Below are positions 1-13,947 of a stretch of DNA of 26,432 bases, piece by piece (within the stretch, counting starts at the first letter, position 1; every line of letters begins with the position of its first letter). The position numbers were made by a program, and so were the translations under genes. Source of the DNA: Leptospira ainazelensis (GTDB lineage Bacteria; Spirochaetota; Leptospiria; Leptospirales; Leptospiraceae); NCBI RefSeq assembly GCF_016918785.1, contig NZ_JAFFPT010000080.1, positions 1-26,432 of the forward strand. Direction: 5' to 3'. The notes beneath the pieces were generated by a model. It was not told the DNA's origin and made no database searches. It saw nothing but the letters and a program-made list of their open reading frames with translations.

Positions 1-3
1 TTT

Positions 4-199
4 AGTTCCTACTTTGATTTGAAGATCTAAATTTTACAGGAGTTCCTACTTTGATTTGAAGATCTAAATTTTACAGGAGTTCCTACTTTGATTTGAAGAT
101 CTAAATTTTACAGGAGTTCCTACTTTGATTTGAAGATCTAAATTTTACAGGAGTTCCTACTTTGATTTGAAGATCCAAATTTTACAGGAGTTCCCACTT
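4..199. repeat. Tandem array of a 37-bp unit (5 full copies plus a partial)
   Basis: Five contiguous 37-bp copies start at 4, 41, 78, 115 and 152, and a truncated sixth begins at 189 and degenerates after about 11 bp. Each unit begins AGTTCCTACTTTGATTTG and ends TTTTACAGG. Copies 1-4 are identical. Copy 5 has a single T-to-C change (GATCC for GATCT), and the partial copy reads AGTTCCCACTT. Each junction creates GGAGTTCCTAC, a word that recurs in other intergenic regions of this window. The first three bases (TTT) do not match the unit end (AGG), so the array probably starts here rather than running further left. The near-identity suggests recent expansion by slippage, that is, a VNTR-type locus just upstream of the AAA+ operon. 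Confidence 0.95.
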
Positions 200-268
200 G
201 ATAGAGAATTTATGAAATTTAAACAAAGAGTCGAATTCGATTCTTAGTAAAACCCAGGAAATTACGAC

Positions 269-1387
269 ATGATGGAAAAACACAACACGTTAACATCGAT
301 CCAAAAACCACCGGCCGAAAAACTCTTTGCGGAAGAATTAGACCGGTTGCAAAAAAAGGACGAAACAAAACCCAAACCTCCAGGCTGGAGACTTTCGCCG
401 CAGGCAGTCATAGACTTTGTGTTAGGCGATGAAAGTTCCGAAATTTCTCCTAAATTTGTAGGCGAGCGAAATTTTATCGAATGTTGTATCGTAGCCCTCG
501 CAACCAATCGCGGGTTGATGTTGATCGGAGAACCGGGAACCGCAAAAAGTTATCTGAGCGAACTTTTAGCCGCGGCGATTTCTGGAGATTCTTCCCTTAC
601 TATCCAGGGAAGCGCGGGGACTACCGAAGATCAGATCCGTTATTCCTGGAATTACGCGTTGATGCTTTCCGAAGGGCCATCCGAACGATCGCTCGTACCC
701 GCTCCTGTTTACGAAGGAATGAAGTTCGGTAAGATAGTTCGTTTTGAGGAACTTTCCCGCTGTCCCGGAGAAATTCAAGACACATTGTTATCGATATTAA
801 GCGACAGGGTTCTACACATTCCGGAATTGAACGGAGGTGAAAGTGTACTTTTCGCCAAACAAGGATTCAATATCATCGCAACATCCAATACGCGCGACCG
901 TGGAACAAACGAGATGAGTTCGGCTTTAAAACGAAGATTTAACTTCGAGACCGTGGCTCCGATTTCGAGCGTCTCCGAAGAACAGAAGTTAGTTGAGAGA
1001 GAAATGGATCGCCTTCTCAAACAGGCGAACGTTCCCGTTAGACTTCCCCGTGATCTGACCCAGGTCCTCGTAACCTGTTTTCATGAATTAAGAAATTCTA
1101 AAACGATTTCAGGCAAGGCTCTGGAACCGCTCGGTTCAGCCTTGAGTACGGCGGAAGCAGTCAGCGTGGGATTCTCCGCCGCTCTACACGCTTATTACTA
1201 CGACGAAGGAAACGTAAGCGCGGGTCATATCGTTTCCAACATGCTCGGTTCCGGCGCAAAGGATTCGACCGAGGATTTGAAAAAGATCAGACACTATTTC
1301 GATCAAGTTGTGGCGTTTCGGAACGAGCAACCTTGGAGGGAATTTTACGAGTCGCGAAAACTTTTGGATAGGAACTCAAGATTCTAA
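269..1387 (+). CDS. MoxR-type AAA+ ATPase (YehL-like)
   Basis: Predicted cytoplasmic AAA+ ATPase of 372 aa. The Walker A motif is GEPGTAKS at residues 87-94, Walker B is IVRFEE at 156-161 with tandem acidic residues, sensor 1 is the Asn in ATSN at about 207, and ALKRRF at 219-224 supplies candidate arginine-finger residues. MoxR ATPases typically work with a VWA-domain partner in protein maturation or remodelling. Here a VWA gene lies two genes downstream in the same orientation. The gene order and about 370-aa size match the YehL subgroup of E. coli yehLMPQ. The start at 269 is supported by AGGAA at 256-260, 8 nt upstream. The first gene of a probable four-gene operon; a 37-bp tandem array lies in its upstream region. 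Family assignment is firm; the substrate is unknown. Confidence 0.9.
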   Translation: MMEKHNTLTSIQKPPAEKLFAEELDRLQKKDETKPKPPGWRLSPQAVIDFVLGDESSEISPKFVGERNFIECCIVALATNRGLMLIGEPGTAKSYLSELLAAAISGDSSLTIQGSAGTTEDQIRYSWNYALMLSEGPSERSLVPAPVYEGMKFGKIVRFEELSRCPGEIQDTLLSILSDRVLHIPELNGGESVLFAKQGFNIIATSNTRDRGTNEMSSALKRRFNFETVAPISSVSEEQKLVEREMDRLLKQANVPVRLPRDLTQVLVTCFHELRNSKTISGKALEPLGSALSTAEAVSVGFSAALHAYYYDEGNVSAGHIVSNMLGSGAKDSTEDLKKIRHYFDQVVAFRNEQPWREFYESRKLLDRNSRF

Positions 1388-1465
1388 TGAAACATCCGAA
1401 TCTACGATCCGAAAAACCGACCGACCTAAATACGATTCCAAAATGATAAGCGAAGTCGAACTACG

Positions 1466-3715
1466 ATGAATTCCATTTTCTTTTTTCCGATCCGGCATCA
1501 CAGCGTGGCCGCATCTATTGCGCTTCGCAAATCGATACACGAGCTGAAACCTTCCGTTGTTCTGATTGAAGGCCCTTCCGATTTCAATCCTAAGATAAGG
1601 GAACTGTATTTACCGCATACTCTACCGATCGCGATCTACAGTTTCGTTCGGGACGGACTGGGTTTTTCTCAAAGCGCCTATTTCCCGTTATGTGATTATT
1701 CCCCCGAATGGATCGCGCTACAAACCGCAAAAATTTTAGGGATCCCGGCTTTTTTTATCGATCTGCCTTGGGGTGATCGTTGTTCGATCGAAGACATTCC
1801 CAACAATACCGTCGAACCTTCTAACGAATATAATCCGATTCAAAAAGAGGATTTAGTCGAGGTTCTTTGTAAAAAGATGGGAGTCTCCGGGTTTCCGGAA
1901 TTATGGGAAGAACTTTTCGAAGTCGATTACCGGACGCAAACGTATCTGGAACGTGTTTCGATCTTTTGCAATCAGTTGGCAAATTTTTCGGACAAGACCA
2001 CTCGAATGAGAGAAGCCTTCATGGCTTTTCAAATTCGATCCGCTATGACCCGGTTTCAAGGACTCACCTTCGTCGTAACGGGTGGTTTTCATTCTTCAGC
2101 TCTGAGAGAAAGAATGTCAAAATCTCCCGAGCCGGACGAGTTATCCTGGAAAGAGCGCAAAGAAGAATCCTATGATCACGGAATCGCGCTGACTCCCTAC
2201 TCCAACCTAAGACTCGAATCACCGAACGGCTCGAGAATTGAAAATCCCGGCTTTTACGATTTTGTTTGGGAAAGCATTCAAAAAAACGAATATTTTGATC
2301 ATCGTCCGTTGGTTCGAAAAATCATAATGTCTCTGCGAAAAAAAGGACAAACGATCGGCACCGCGGATAGAATCGCATTCGAAACGATGAGCCGAGTTCT
2401 CGCGGACCTCAGAGGTCACAAAGATCTATGGAGAAGGGATCTGATCGATGGTTTTCGTGCGACTCTTATCAAGGACGAAATCGCGAGGGACGTGGGACAT
2501 CCCCTTCTCGATACGATTTCGGAAGTGATGCGTGGAAATCGTATCGGTAGATTGGCGGAAGGAACTTCTCTGCCTCCGATCGTTTCGGATATAGAAACTA
2601 CATTAATAAAATTTAATATTTTGTCCGAAAAGGAAACGCGGACTCTCGAACTTGACCTTTTGCAACCAGAGCAAAAGAAACAGAGCAGGATTTTACACCG
2701 ATTAAATCTTCTGAAAATCGCCGGATACGGCTTGTTGAAACACACCGACACATTCTCCCGTAAAGATCACGAAGACATAAAGGAAGAATGGAAAATTTCG
2801 ATGGAAGCGGATTTTCACGCGTCCTGTATCGAAGCCTCCCGTTATGGAGGAACACTCTCCGAAGCCTCCATCGGAATTTTGAATCATCGGATCAGTTCGG
2901 AAATGGACTTGGAACTCGCAACCGAATGTCTCGCCGACGCCGCGTTAGCCGGTTTGGGAAAACACCTTACCTTTCTTCTGAAGCGGCTTTTGGAAATGAT
3001 TCCGTTGGAAAGCGATTTCCTAAAGATCACCTCGGTCTTAGAAAGAATCGTTCATCTATATACATATGATGAAATTCTAAAGTTAGAAGGAAGGAAAGGT
3101 TTCGAAGAAATTGTCAGGGAAGCCTATCTCAGATCGCTCAATCTTTTGGATCGATTGGGTGTAACTTCCTCCGAAGGATTGGAACAGGCGCGCGGAATTA
3201 ATACCGTCATACACACCTACGAATATTTTTCAGAATCCTTAGCCTTGTCTCCGGACGAGATCGAAGGAGTTTTGTCGAGAGCCGGCGCAGAATCCGAAAT
3301 CGATCCTTTTGTTAGAGGAGCAATTTGCGGGGGGAGGTGGAAATTGAATTTTGGGGACACGATCCTGGATCAGTTGAACTCATTCTATGATTCGAACCGA
3401 CTGGGAGATTTTTTATCGGGACTCTTTTTAATCGCGAGGGAAACCGTTCAAAGGAACAAAAATCTTTTGACTGCATTAAACGCTAAGATTTCGGAATTAT
3501 CTTACACGGAATTTTTGGAGGCGCTTCCCGCACTCCATTCGGCCTTTACTTTTTTTACTCCGAGAGAAAAACACAATATCGGAATCAGCTTATTCGAAAT
3601 TCCTCAATCGAAAACAATTTTGAGTCTTGAAGATCCGGAAACGGCTCTGAGGGCGGTGGAATTTGAAAGAATTCTTTTTGAAACCGCTTTTCGATACGGC
3701 ATTCGGACGACTTAA
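1466..3715 (+). CDS. DUF5682 family protein (YehM-like)
   Basis: A 749-aa soluble protein with no signal peptide or membrane segment, close in length to E. coli YehM. The N-terminal part carries FPIRHHSVA (His11/His12), VVLIEGP (Glu35), a segment reading [11 protein letters not shown] and TGGFHSSAL (His209). Two separated Gly/His-type motifs plus an early Glu resemble the TraB/TIKI and EreA-ChaN superfamily of putative metal-dependent hydrolases; that link is my inference. The remaining about 500 residues are mostly predicted helical and unrecognised. The gene starts 78 nt after the AAA+ gene and ends 47 nt before the VWA gene. No good ribosome binding site precedes the ATG, so translation may be weak. 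The DUF5682 call rests on remembered family features and operon context. Confidence 0.82.
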   Translation: MNSIFFFPIRHHSVAASIALRKSIHELKPSVVLIEGPSDFNPKIRELYLPHTLPIAIYSFVRDGLGFSQSAYFPLCDYSPEWIALQTAKILGIPAFFIDLPWGDRCSIEDIPNNTVEPSNEYNPIQKEDLVEVLCKKMGVSGFPELWEELFEVDYRTQTYLERVSIFCNQLANFSDKTTRMREAFMAFQIRSAMTRFQGLTFVVTGGFHSSALRERMSKSPEPDELSWKERKEESYDHGIALTPYSNLRLESPNGSRIENPGFYDFVWESIQKNEYFDHRPLVRKIIMSLRKKGQTIGTADRIAFETMSRVLADLRGHKDLWRRDLIDGFRATLIKDEIARDVGHPLLDTISEVMRGNRIGRLAEGTSLPPIVSDIETTLIKFNILSEKETRTLELDLLQPEQKKQSRILHRLNLLKIAGYGLLKHTDTFSRKDHEDIKEEWKISMEADFHASCIEASRYGGTLSEASIGILNHRISSEMDLELATECLADAALAGLGKHLTFLLKRLLEMIPLESDFLKITSVLERIVHLYTYDEILKLEGRKGFEEIVREAYLRSLNLLDRLGVTSSEGLEQARGINTVIHTYEYFSESLALSPDEIEGVLSRAGAESEIDPFVRGAICGGRWKLNFGDTILDQLNSFYDSNRLGDFLSGLFLIARETVQRNKNLLTALNAKISELSYTEFLEALPALHSAFTFFTPREKHNIGISLFEIPQSKTILSLEDPETALRAVEFERILFETAFRYGIRTT

Positions 3716-3762
3716 ACGGGGGTTTCGAAGCGGAGGCCACAACCGCAAAACGAATTCATTAT

Positions 3763-4896
<1,134 letters not shown>

Positions 4897-4903
4897 CACA
4901 AAG

Positions 4904-6835
4904 ATGCGCCAAGACATTCTCTCCTTATCTTTACAGGAACTGGAAATACTAACCAGCAAGGGAACCGTAAACCGCGCCGTAAAAGAGGTCGAATCCGGAA
5001 TCCAAGGAGAATGGAAGGAAACCCAAGACGGTAATACGGAGGTCAACTGGGAAGACTCGGTCGCTTGCGTTCTACCGGAAAACGCTTCGATACAAGACTT
5101 TGTCTGTAATTGTCCCTCGACGGGAATTTGCAGACATATCGTTCGAACCGTTGTCGCTTATCAAAAACGTTCCATCGTAAAAATAGGAGAATCGCAAATT
5201 TCCTGGAATCCCGGTGATATAGAAGACGAAATTCTAAAATCATTTTTATCGGCTCCTTCGATTGCAAAAGCAAAATCCGTTTTCGATTCGGGCGTAACGA
5301 TCGAACTTGATCGAACGGAGGCTCCGATCGCGAAAATTCAAGGACTCGGGACCGTCCATTTTCCGGTTCCAAACGATATCCGTTACGCGCGTTCCGAGCT
5401 TAGAGGATCCCTCGGAGAACAAACGATCGCGATCGCGGTATGGGCATTTCGTCTAACGAAAGAAAAAACCGGGTTTGTTTCAACCGAAGTTCGAAAAATC
5501 GGAATTCCGATTTATATCACCGAGCGCGCGGATACGATCCTTAAGGAAATCGTGGAATACGGTTTTCAAAGCGTACCGGAACATATTAAAACCTCCTTGT
5601 CCGAATTGGAGCGTTCCTGCCTCCAAGAAGGATTGTTATGGCCCGCCGATATATTATCCGAATTACGGGAAGAATATGCAAAATATCTTATGCACGATTC
5701 TCGGTTCGATCCCGACAGAATCGTTTATCTTTTGGGAGAATGGTTCGTTCGAGCAGACGCCTTAAAAGAAAACAAGGGAGAAATTCCTTTCTCTGTGATC
5801 GCCGGAGACTCAAAAAAATATTCTTCCGAACTGACCGCCAGAACCCTAATCGGTCTCGGATCAGGGGTCAGGGCTCTCAAGAATGGCATTGTCGTGAGTT
5901 CCTATTTTACGGATCCGAATTCCGACGAAGTATTGTTATCTGAACGTTTTTTAGAATGTCCTGTCGAAGAACCGTTTCACGCAGTAGGAAATCTTCCTGC
6001 GATAAAAGGAATCACTCATTTAGAGTTCGGAAGAAGTTCGGTCGTCGCCGCTTCCATAAAAAAAACGGCATCCGGTATATTACAATTCGGGAATAAGGCG
6101 ATTTCCAATCCTCATACGTTCCGTTTCGAATTTTTACACGAAGAAATCTATTACGACGACTTCAAAAATGCAATCCGAACGATTTCAAAGCGACCTCCCC
6201 GAGCTTTGGGCCCCCGTTCAGCGGCCGGAAACTTTTTAGTATTAAAAACTCATCGATTCGAAGAGCCGTATTTTGACGAAGTCTTCCAACGATTGAGATT
6301 CGAAGTTCAGGACAAAAACGGAACCGTTGCGGACGTTTCTTTTCCGTATTATAGCAGAGCTTCGGATGGTCTGGAGAATCTTCGTCACTGCTTGGCGGAT
6401 TCTTCCCTTCGTTATCTATGCGGTGCAGTAAGTAACATATCCGGCCAACTTCACATTCAACCGGTTTCGGCAGTGATCGAACAAAACGGAAAACTTACGA
6501 TGTTACAACCTTACTTAGATCGACAAACCGCGAACCCAGATCATTTTTCCGAATCCGAGGGATTTTTTTTCGAACGCGATCCTTTGAAAGAATGGATCGT
6601 CGAAGTCGAATCCGCCATCTCCGATCTCTGTCTGATCGGATTTAAAAGATACGAACAAATTCATTTATGGGAGCGATTGATCCAACGGTCCGAGTCTTTT
6701 GGTTTCAGCAAAATAACGAACCTTTTGGAATCGGTCCTTCATTCGATGCAAGACCCGAAAAAAACTAACGTTTCGCCGATTTTTGCCTTGATGGCCCTAC
6801 TCTGCATTTCCAAAGACATAGAAATTCCGTCGTGA
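4904..6835 (+). CDS. SWIM zinc-finger protein (YehQ-like)
   Basis: A 643-aa protein with an N-terminal SWIM-type zinc site, CNCPSTGICRH, giving Cys68, Cys70, Cys76 and His78. The spacing between the second and third Cys (5 residues) is slightly short of the usual SWIM pattern. SWIM domains bind nucleic acid or protein. The rest of the protein has no motif I recognise, no membrane segment and no signal peptide. It starts 7 nt after the VWA gene, so the two are almost certainly co-transcribed. It is the last gene of the AAA+/DUF5682/VWA/SWIM cassette and is convergent with the symporter gene. The cassette as a whole matches yehLMPQ gene order; function is not established. Confidence 0.82.
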   Translation: MRQDILSLSLQELEILTSKGTVNRAVKEVESGIQGEWKETQDGNTEVNWEDSVACVLPENASIQDFVCNCPSTGICRHIVRTVVAYQKRSIVKIGESQISWNPGDIEDEILKSFLSAPSIAKAKSVFDSGVTIELDRTEAPIAKIQGLGTVHFPVPNDIRYARSELRGSLGEQTIAIAVWAFRLTKEKTGFVSTEVRKIGIPIYITERADTILKEIVEYGFQSVPEHIKTSLSELERSCLQEGLLWPADILSELREEYAKYLMHDSRFDPDRIVYLLGEWFVRADALKENKGEIPFSVIAGDSKKYSSELTARTLIGLGSGVRALKNGIVVSSYFTDPNSDEVLLSERFLECPVEEPFHAVGNLPAIKGITHLEFGRSSVVAASIKKTASGILQFGNKAISNPHTFRFEFLHEEIYYDDFKNAIRTISKRPPRALGPRSAAGNFLVLKTHRFEEPYFDEVFQRLRFEVQDKNGTVADVSFPYYSRASDGLENLRHCLADSSLRYLCGAVSNISGQLHIQPVSAVIEQNGKLTMLQPYLDRQTANPDHFSESEGFFFERDPLKEWIVEVESAISDLCLIGFKRYEQIHLWERLIQRSESFGFSKITNLLESVLHSMQDPKKTNVSPIFALMALLCISKDIEIPS

Positions 6836-6884
6836 ACTTTATCCGGAACTTTTTTTTAAAAAATCTTCACACGTATCATTCTAT

Positions 6885-6902
6885 TTTTAGAATATTCTAA
6901 AA
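6885..6902. terminator. 18-bp perfect palindrome between convergent genes, possible bidirectional terminator
   Basis: TTTTAGAATATTCTAAAA is a perfect 18-bp palindrome 50 bp after the SWIM gene stop and 20 bp beyond the symporter stop on the other strand. Its position between convergent genes and its T-rich and A-rich flanks fit a weak bidirectional terminator. The stem is AT-rich and has no loop unless the centre opens. The half-site TTAGAAT also resembles a Fur/PerR-family heptamer, but a site downstream of both genes is an unlikely operator. Confidence 0.4.
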
Positions 6903-6921
6903 TGGACAAAAACTGAATCGC

Positions 6922-8736
<1,815 letters not shown>

Positions 8737-8828
8737 GTTTTCTTCTTTGAACGTAAAATGGGAAATATTTCGAAAGTTGTTCTTGCCCGGTATCGGTAAA
8801 ACTTTCGTCAGTTTTGTGTCGTTCCCTG

Positions 8829-8888
<60 letters not shown>

Positions 8889-8901
8889 CTGAAAGAAAAA
8901 T

Positions 8902-10134
<1,233 letters not shown>

Positions 10135-10701
10135 GTTTAGGCTCCTCTTTCGAATTCCCGGGTTGTTTAAGAATCCGGGAAAAATCTGAATTCTCCCCTT
10201 GTTGGGTCAGCGCTTCCTCTCGCGGACTTCCTCCGATTCCAGTCTTCCTTCTCAAAGTTGTTAGTTTGTTTGTAAAATTTAGAAAAGTAGGATCTCCTTC
10301 TTTCTAAAAAAGGCCCCCATTCCCAGGAAAAGAAGAATTTCAAAAAGAACACCTTTTCCTAGGACGAGGCTTCTCTGCATTCCTTTGCAAAAGCAAACTT
10401 TGCGGGAACTCCCGTAATTCTCCCGATTCCTTTTTAAACCGGAGAACAAACTTCAGAGAAAGCGCCAATCCGGAGTTCCGACCTTCTAATCTTTATCTTC
10501 TCTTAAAATCGAAAGAGAAACACTTCCACTTTCTTAGGATCCAAAAGAAGATTCCGATGTGACATAGGAAAGGTCGGAACCCTTTCTTCCACCGCAATCA
10601 GGAATTTTTTATAACTTGGCAATATTTTGCTCGAGCTTTTCGTCCTATCCTCTTTTAATTACCCTTTCCCATTTCTTGAGTAACGATTCCGGAGTCTTAT
10701 T
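10135..10701. other. Long intergenic region without a convincing gene
   Basis: This 567-bp gap between lysC and the chemotaxis receptor holds no ORF that looks coding; a 61-codon minus-strand frame has low-complexity composition and no homologue I recognise. It contains a possible terminator hairpin (10155-10181), the dyad CGGGAACTCCCG at 10403-10414 and CGGAGTTCCGAC at 10471-10482. The final about 100 bp before 10702 are AT-rich and probably hold the receptor promoter, but no clear -35/-10 pair can be assigned. Confidence 0.7.
10155..10181. terminator. Possible lysC terminator hairpin
   Basis: Inverted repeat TTCCCGG (10155-10161) and CCGGGAA (10175-10181) with a 13-nt loop, 20 bp after the lysC stop. 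It is followed by AAAATCTG rather than a T run, so as an intrinsic terminator on the plus strand it is imperfect. Confidence 0.4.
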
Positions 10702-12780
10702 ATGAGCATTCGTTTTCGCATTTCTCTTTATCTTTCCATCGTTCTTTTTGCCGGCTTTACGATTCTCGCCGCCACAAATTCTTATTCTGCTTATCAGAAT
10801 CTAAAAACCGAGGTCATCAACAGTTCCAATGTTACCGCGGAACGTTGGACATTCGAAGTGAAGGATCATCTGGACACGACGATGGCCCTCATTAGAGGAT
10901 TTCGTTTTCCTCTAATGTACGCAACTCCGACAAGAAACCAGGTCATCGTATCCCTCAAAGAAATATTAAAACGAAATGAAAACTACTACGGCTCCTGGGT
11001 CGCGTACGAACCGAACGGCTTTGACGGAAAGGATTCTCAATTTAAGAATACGGAAGGACACGACGCGACCGGAAGATTCATTCCGTATCTTCACAGAGGA
11101 AAAACAAAAGAAGACATCGTCTTAGAAGCGGCGAAAAATTACGATAACCCCGGACCGGACGGAGATTGGTATCAGATTCCCAAAAAAACAAATTCTCCAT
11201 TGGTCACCGATCCGTATTATTACGAAGTGGAAGGTAAGATCAACATTCTAATGATTTCTTTGGTGGTCCCGATTAGCGTCGATGAAAATTTTTACGGCGC
11301 GGCCGGCTTAGACTATCAACTGGAAGAATTACAAACTCTTATCGGAAATACAAAACCCTTTCGCAATCAAGGATACGTCGCTCTCCTTTCGCCTAAGGGA
11401 ATTTATGCGGTTAACGGATTGGATAAAAGTTTAGTCGGAAAGCCCATTCCTGAAAAGGAAGAACTCGATTCTTATCTTGTCAAAAGTCAGGAAGGAAAAA
11501 AATTCAATTTCAGCTCCCGCGGTCACAGTCATTATTTCTTTCCTTTTCATATCGGGAAAGAAAAAAGATATTGGGTGATGCAGGTCAGCATCCCGGATTC
11601 GATCTATCGAGACGATATCGCGGGAATTTTGATCCGAGGTTTCCTCTCTACACTGGTGATCTTGATCGTCGTCCTTCTCAGTCTGAATTTTATATTCCAA
11701 AAATTGATTACTTCCGGACTTCTAAAAGCGATCGGTTTTTCGGAAGAAATCGCAAAGGGAAATCTTGTAGCGGAAAAGGAACACAGCAGAGAGGACGAAA
11801 TCGGAACTCTTCTAGGATCCATGAATCAGATGCGGGAAAATCTTCTCCAAGTGGTTCGGGAGATCGGAGCCTCCGCCTCCAGACTCAAAAATACTTCGCA
11901 GAAGATGGCGGATTCTTCGAGAAGTTTTTCCGATGTAGCGCAGACACAGGCTTCCGCAGCGGAAGAATCCTCGGCGGCAGTTGAAGAATTGGCGGCCTCC
12001 GCGCAAAACGTCGGTAAGTCGATGGAGAAGGCAGTCTCCAGTATGAAAGAAATCGACGGAAACGTCGATCGTCTCAAAGAACAGATCACAAACATCAACA
12101 ACGAAATGCAAGGTCTTGTCCAACTCGCGGCTCAATCGAAAGAACAAGGGATTACCGGCGAAAATGCGATGATCGCTTCTACCAGCGCGATGGGCGCGAT
12201 AGGCGAAAGCGCTTCTCGGATTACCGAGATTCTTTCCATCATCACCGAGATTTCGGAGAAAACGAATCTCCTCGCTCTCAACGCGGCCATCGAAGCTGCA
12301 AGAGCAGGAGAAGCCGGTAAAGGTTTTGCGGTCGTCGCCGAAGAAATCGGAAAACTCGCTTCTCAGACTTCCACAAGCGTACAAGAGATCGGGGCCTTGG
12401 TAAACTCCACAAACACCGCGGTATTAAACGGAAATTCAAAAGTTTCCGAAGCGTCCTCCATTCTCCGCAAACTCAGGGAACAAGTGGAAGAATTCGATCG
12501 TTACGCAAAAAACGTCCTTTCCTCAGTAAAAAATCAGGAAGAGAATACGAAAGAAATTTCCCAGAGTGCGAACGAACTCATGACCTTCAGCATTCAAATC
12601 GAAGAGGCAGTTCTGGAACAAAAAAGAGCCACGGATGAAATCACAAAAACGATCGTGAGCATTTCGGACGGAACCCAGGAAATCGCCGCTGGAGCGGACG
12701 ACCTCACTTCCTTTTCGGGGGAAATGCACGGACAAGCCGAACAGTTGGGACAACTCATAGGAAAGTTTAGAACAAACTAA
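10702..12780 (+). CDS. Methyl-accepting chemotaxis protein
   Basis: Inner-membrane chemoreceptor of 692 aa that senses a periplasmic ligand and controls CheA/CheY signalling. The first membrane helix is at about residues 7-27. The periplasmic sensor spans about 30-305 and looks like a double Cache domain, with [15 protein letters not shown] and [15 protein letters not shown] as typical pieces. A second membrane helix is at about 308-330 ([18 protein letters not shown]). A HAMP domain follows, then a long coiled-coil signalling domain with the conserved hairpin tip at residues 519-553 (starting [16 protein letters not shown] and including [11 protein letters not shown]). No C-terminal CheR-tethering pentapeptide is obvious. 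Ligand unknown. No other chemotaxis genes are nearby, so it is an orphan receptor. The start is well placed directly before the signal-anchor helix. Confidence 0.96.
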   Translation: MSIRFRISLYLSIVLFAGFTILAATNSYSAYQNLKTEVINSSNVTAERWTFEVKDHLDTTMALIRGFRFPLMYATPTRNQVIVSLKEILKRNENYYGSWVAYEPNGFDGKDSQFKNTEGHDATGRFIPYLHRGKTKEDIVLEAAKNYDNPGPDGDWYQIPKKTNSPLVTDPYYYEVEGKINILMISLVVPISVDENFYGAAGLDYQLEELQTLIGNTKPFRNQGYVALLSPKGIYAVNGLDKSLVGKPIPEKEELDSYLVKSQEGKKFNFSSRGHSHYFFPFHIGKEKRYWVMQVSIPDSIYRDDIAGILIRGFLSTLVILIVVLLSLNFIFQKLITSGLLKAIGFSEEIAKGNLVAEKEHSREDEIGTLLGSMNQMRENLLQVVREIGASASRLKNTSQKMADSSRSFSDVAQTQASAAEESSAAVEELAASAQNVGKSMEKAVSSMKEIDGNVDRLKEQITNINNEMQGLVQLAAQSKEQGITGENAMIASTSAMGAIGESASRITEILSIITEISEKTNLLALNAAIEAARAGEAGKGFAVVAEEIGKLASQTSTSVQEIGALVNSTNTAVLNGNSKVSEASSILRKLREQVEEFDRYAKNVLSSVKNQEENTKEISQSANELMTFSIQIEEAVLEQKRATDEITKTIVSISDGTQEIAAGADDLTSFSGEMHGQAEQLGQLIGKFRTN

Positions 12781-12851
12781 AAGCCTTAGAAAAACGGTTG
12801 AACCAAGGGAAAGGACTGAGGATCTTACAGATCAAAGGTATTCTTTCCTTT

Positions 12852-12855
12852 GGAG
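12852..12855 (+). promoter_or_regulatory. Ribosome binding site that sets the SurA-like start
   Basis: GGAG lies 8 nt upstream of the ATG at 12864. That ATG begins a typical signal peptide ([15 protein letters not shown]), whereas the longer in-frame start at 12798 would place 22 unlikely residues in front of it. Confidence 0.7.
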
Positions 12856-12863
12856 AACCGTGG

Positions 12864-13898
12864 ATGAAAAAAAAACAAACATACGCCAGACCCTTTTTAG
12901 TCGCAGGAATGTTTGTTTCCCTTTTCTTTCAAACTCCGATACAAACCGCGGAATCTTTGAACCGAGTCATCGCGACCGTCGGCACCGTTTCCATTTCGGA
13001 ATTGGATTTGGATGACGCCGGCGAAAAATACAATCGCCTTCAAAAACATCTAAAACACGAAGACTTCCGAAAATCGCTTCGAACCAGAATCATAGACTTT
13101 CTCATAGATCGCGCCATCGTCGACGTGGTCGCGGAGGAAGAATCCGTTCAAGTCAACGAACAAAGAGTGGAAGCCGAAATCGAAAAAAGAATGGAAGTGA
13201 TGGGAATCACAAGTCGAAAGCAGTTCGAAAAAGCGATGGAAGCTTCTTCGAGTATGCCTTTCGAACTTTGGGTTACCGAACTTCCGTATCAAATCAAAAA
13301 GGGACAACTTCTTCAATTGAAGATCGCGGTTCCTCCACCGAACGAACAGGAAATCCGCACTTGGTATAATCAAAATAAGGATAAGGTAGGATTCGAAATT
13401 CGTTATAGAATCATCGCGATCGCTCCCGAAAACGATTCCGTCCAAGAAGAAAACAAACTTTTCAAAGAAGTTTCCGAGATCAGAAAATCCATTCTCGCGG
13501 ATCCTTCTTCCTTCGCGCTCATCGCCGGTTCTCCCAGAAACGATCCAACGCTTCGTTCCAGAAGAGGAATGGTGGAATGGATTTCCTCCTTTGATCTTTA
13601 CAAATACAGTAAGATCACGGCGACGATCGCTGCCCCTCTTTCCAACGGCGGAGTTTCGGACGTATTTCGAGACGAAAGAAAACGTTATTGTATTTTAAAA
13701 ATCGAAGGAAAAAGGGCGACTCCGATGGAAAATCTTCGGGGAGGAATCCAGAATATTCTCTATCGTGACAAAGAAGAAGATACCTTTCATAAATGGCTGA
13801 AAGAATCCAGAGCCGAAATACCGATCCAGATCTTCGATGAAAGCTATAGAAAAGAAAACAAAATCACTCTCAAAGAAGAGACTTTCCACATAGATTGA
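12864..13898 (+). CDS. SurA-like periplasmic chaperone / parvulin-type peptidyl-prolyl isomerase
   Basis: A 344-aa exported protein. Lys-rich n-region and hydrophobic core ([13 protein letters not shown]) end near QTAES, so this is a signal peptide and the mature protein acts in the periplasm. Residues about 32-150 form a helical SurA-type N-terminal chaperone domain ([29 protein letters not shown]). Residues about 170-290 form a divergent parvulin-like domain ([34 protein letters not shown]). The family role is outer-membrane protein folding. From memory it resembles the structurally solved leptospiral SurA homologue LIC12922. The isomerase catalytic residues may not be conserved, so chaperone function is safer than enzyme activity. 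It lies 83 nt after the chemoreceptor and 49 nt before the SPASM gene. A longer in-frame start at 12798 is less likely. Confidence 0.82.
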   Translation: MKKKQTYARPFLVAGMFVSLFFQTPIQTAESLNRVIATVGTVSISELDLDDAGEKYNRLQKHLKHEDFRKSLRTRIIDFLIDRAIVDVVAEEESVQVNEQRVEAEIEKRMEVMGITSRKQFEKAMEASSSMPFELWVTELPYQIKKGQLLQLKIAVPPPNEQEIRTWYNQNKDKVGFEIRYRIIAIAPENDSVQEENKLFKEVSEIRKSILADPSSFALIAGSPRNDPTLRSRRGMVEWISSFDLYKYSKITATIAAPLSNGGVSDVFRDERKRYCILKIEGKRATPMENLRGGIQNILYRDKEEDTFHKWLKESRAEIPIQIFDESYRKENKITLKEETFHID

Positions 13899-13947
13899 TT
13901 TTGAGTATTTCGAAATTCAAAAGCCGAACCGATATTCAAAACGAGAC

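Noticed and set aside
4..199. CRISPR array as an explanation for the 37-bp repeats
   Set aside because: Units are contiguous with no spacers, and no cas gene is nearby.
1387..1446. 19-codon frame starting in TAATG overlap with the AAA+ stop
   Set aside because: Too short, no ribosome binding site of its own and no recognisable peptide; could be chance.
10167..10352. 61-codon minus-strand frame in the lysC-chemoreceptor gap
   Set aside because: Low-complexity composition, no start context and no recognisable homology.
10615..10633. Sigma-54-like element (TTGGCA...TTGCT) upstream of the chemoreceptor
   Set aside because: The GG to GC spacing is 9 nt instead of 10, and -24 and -12 must be exactly spaced.
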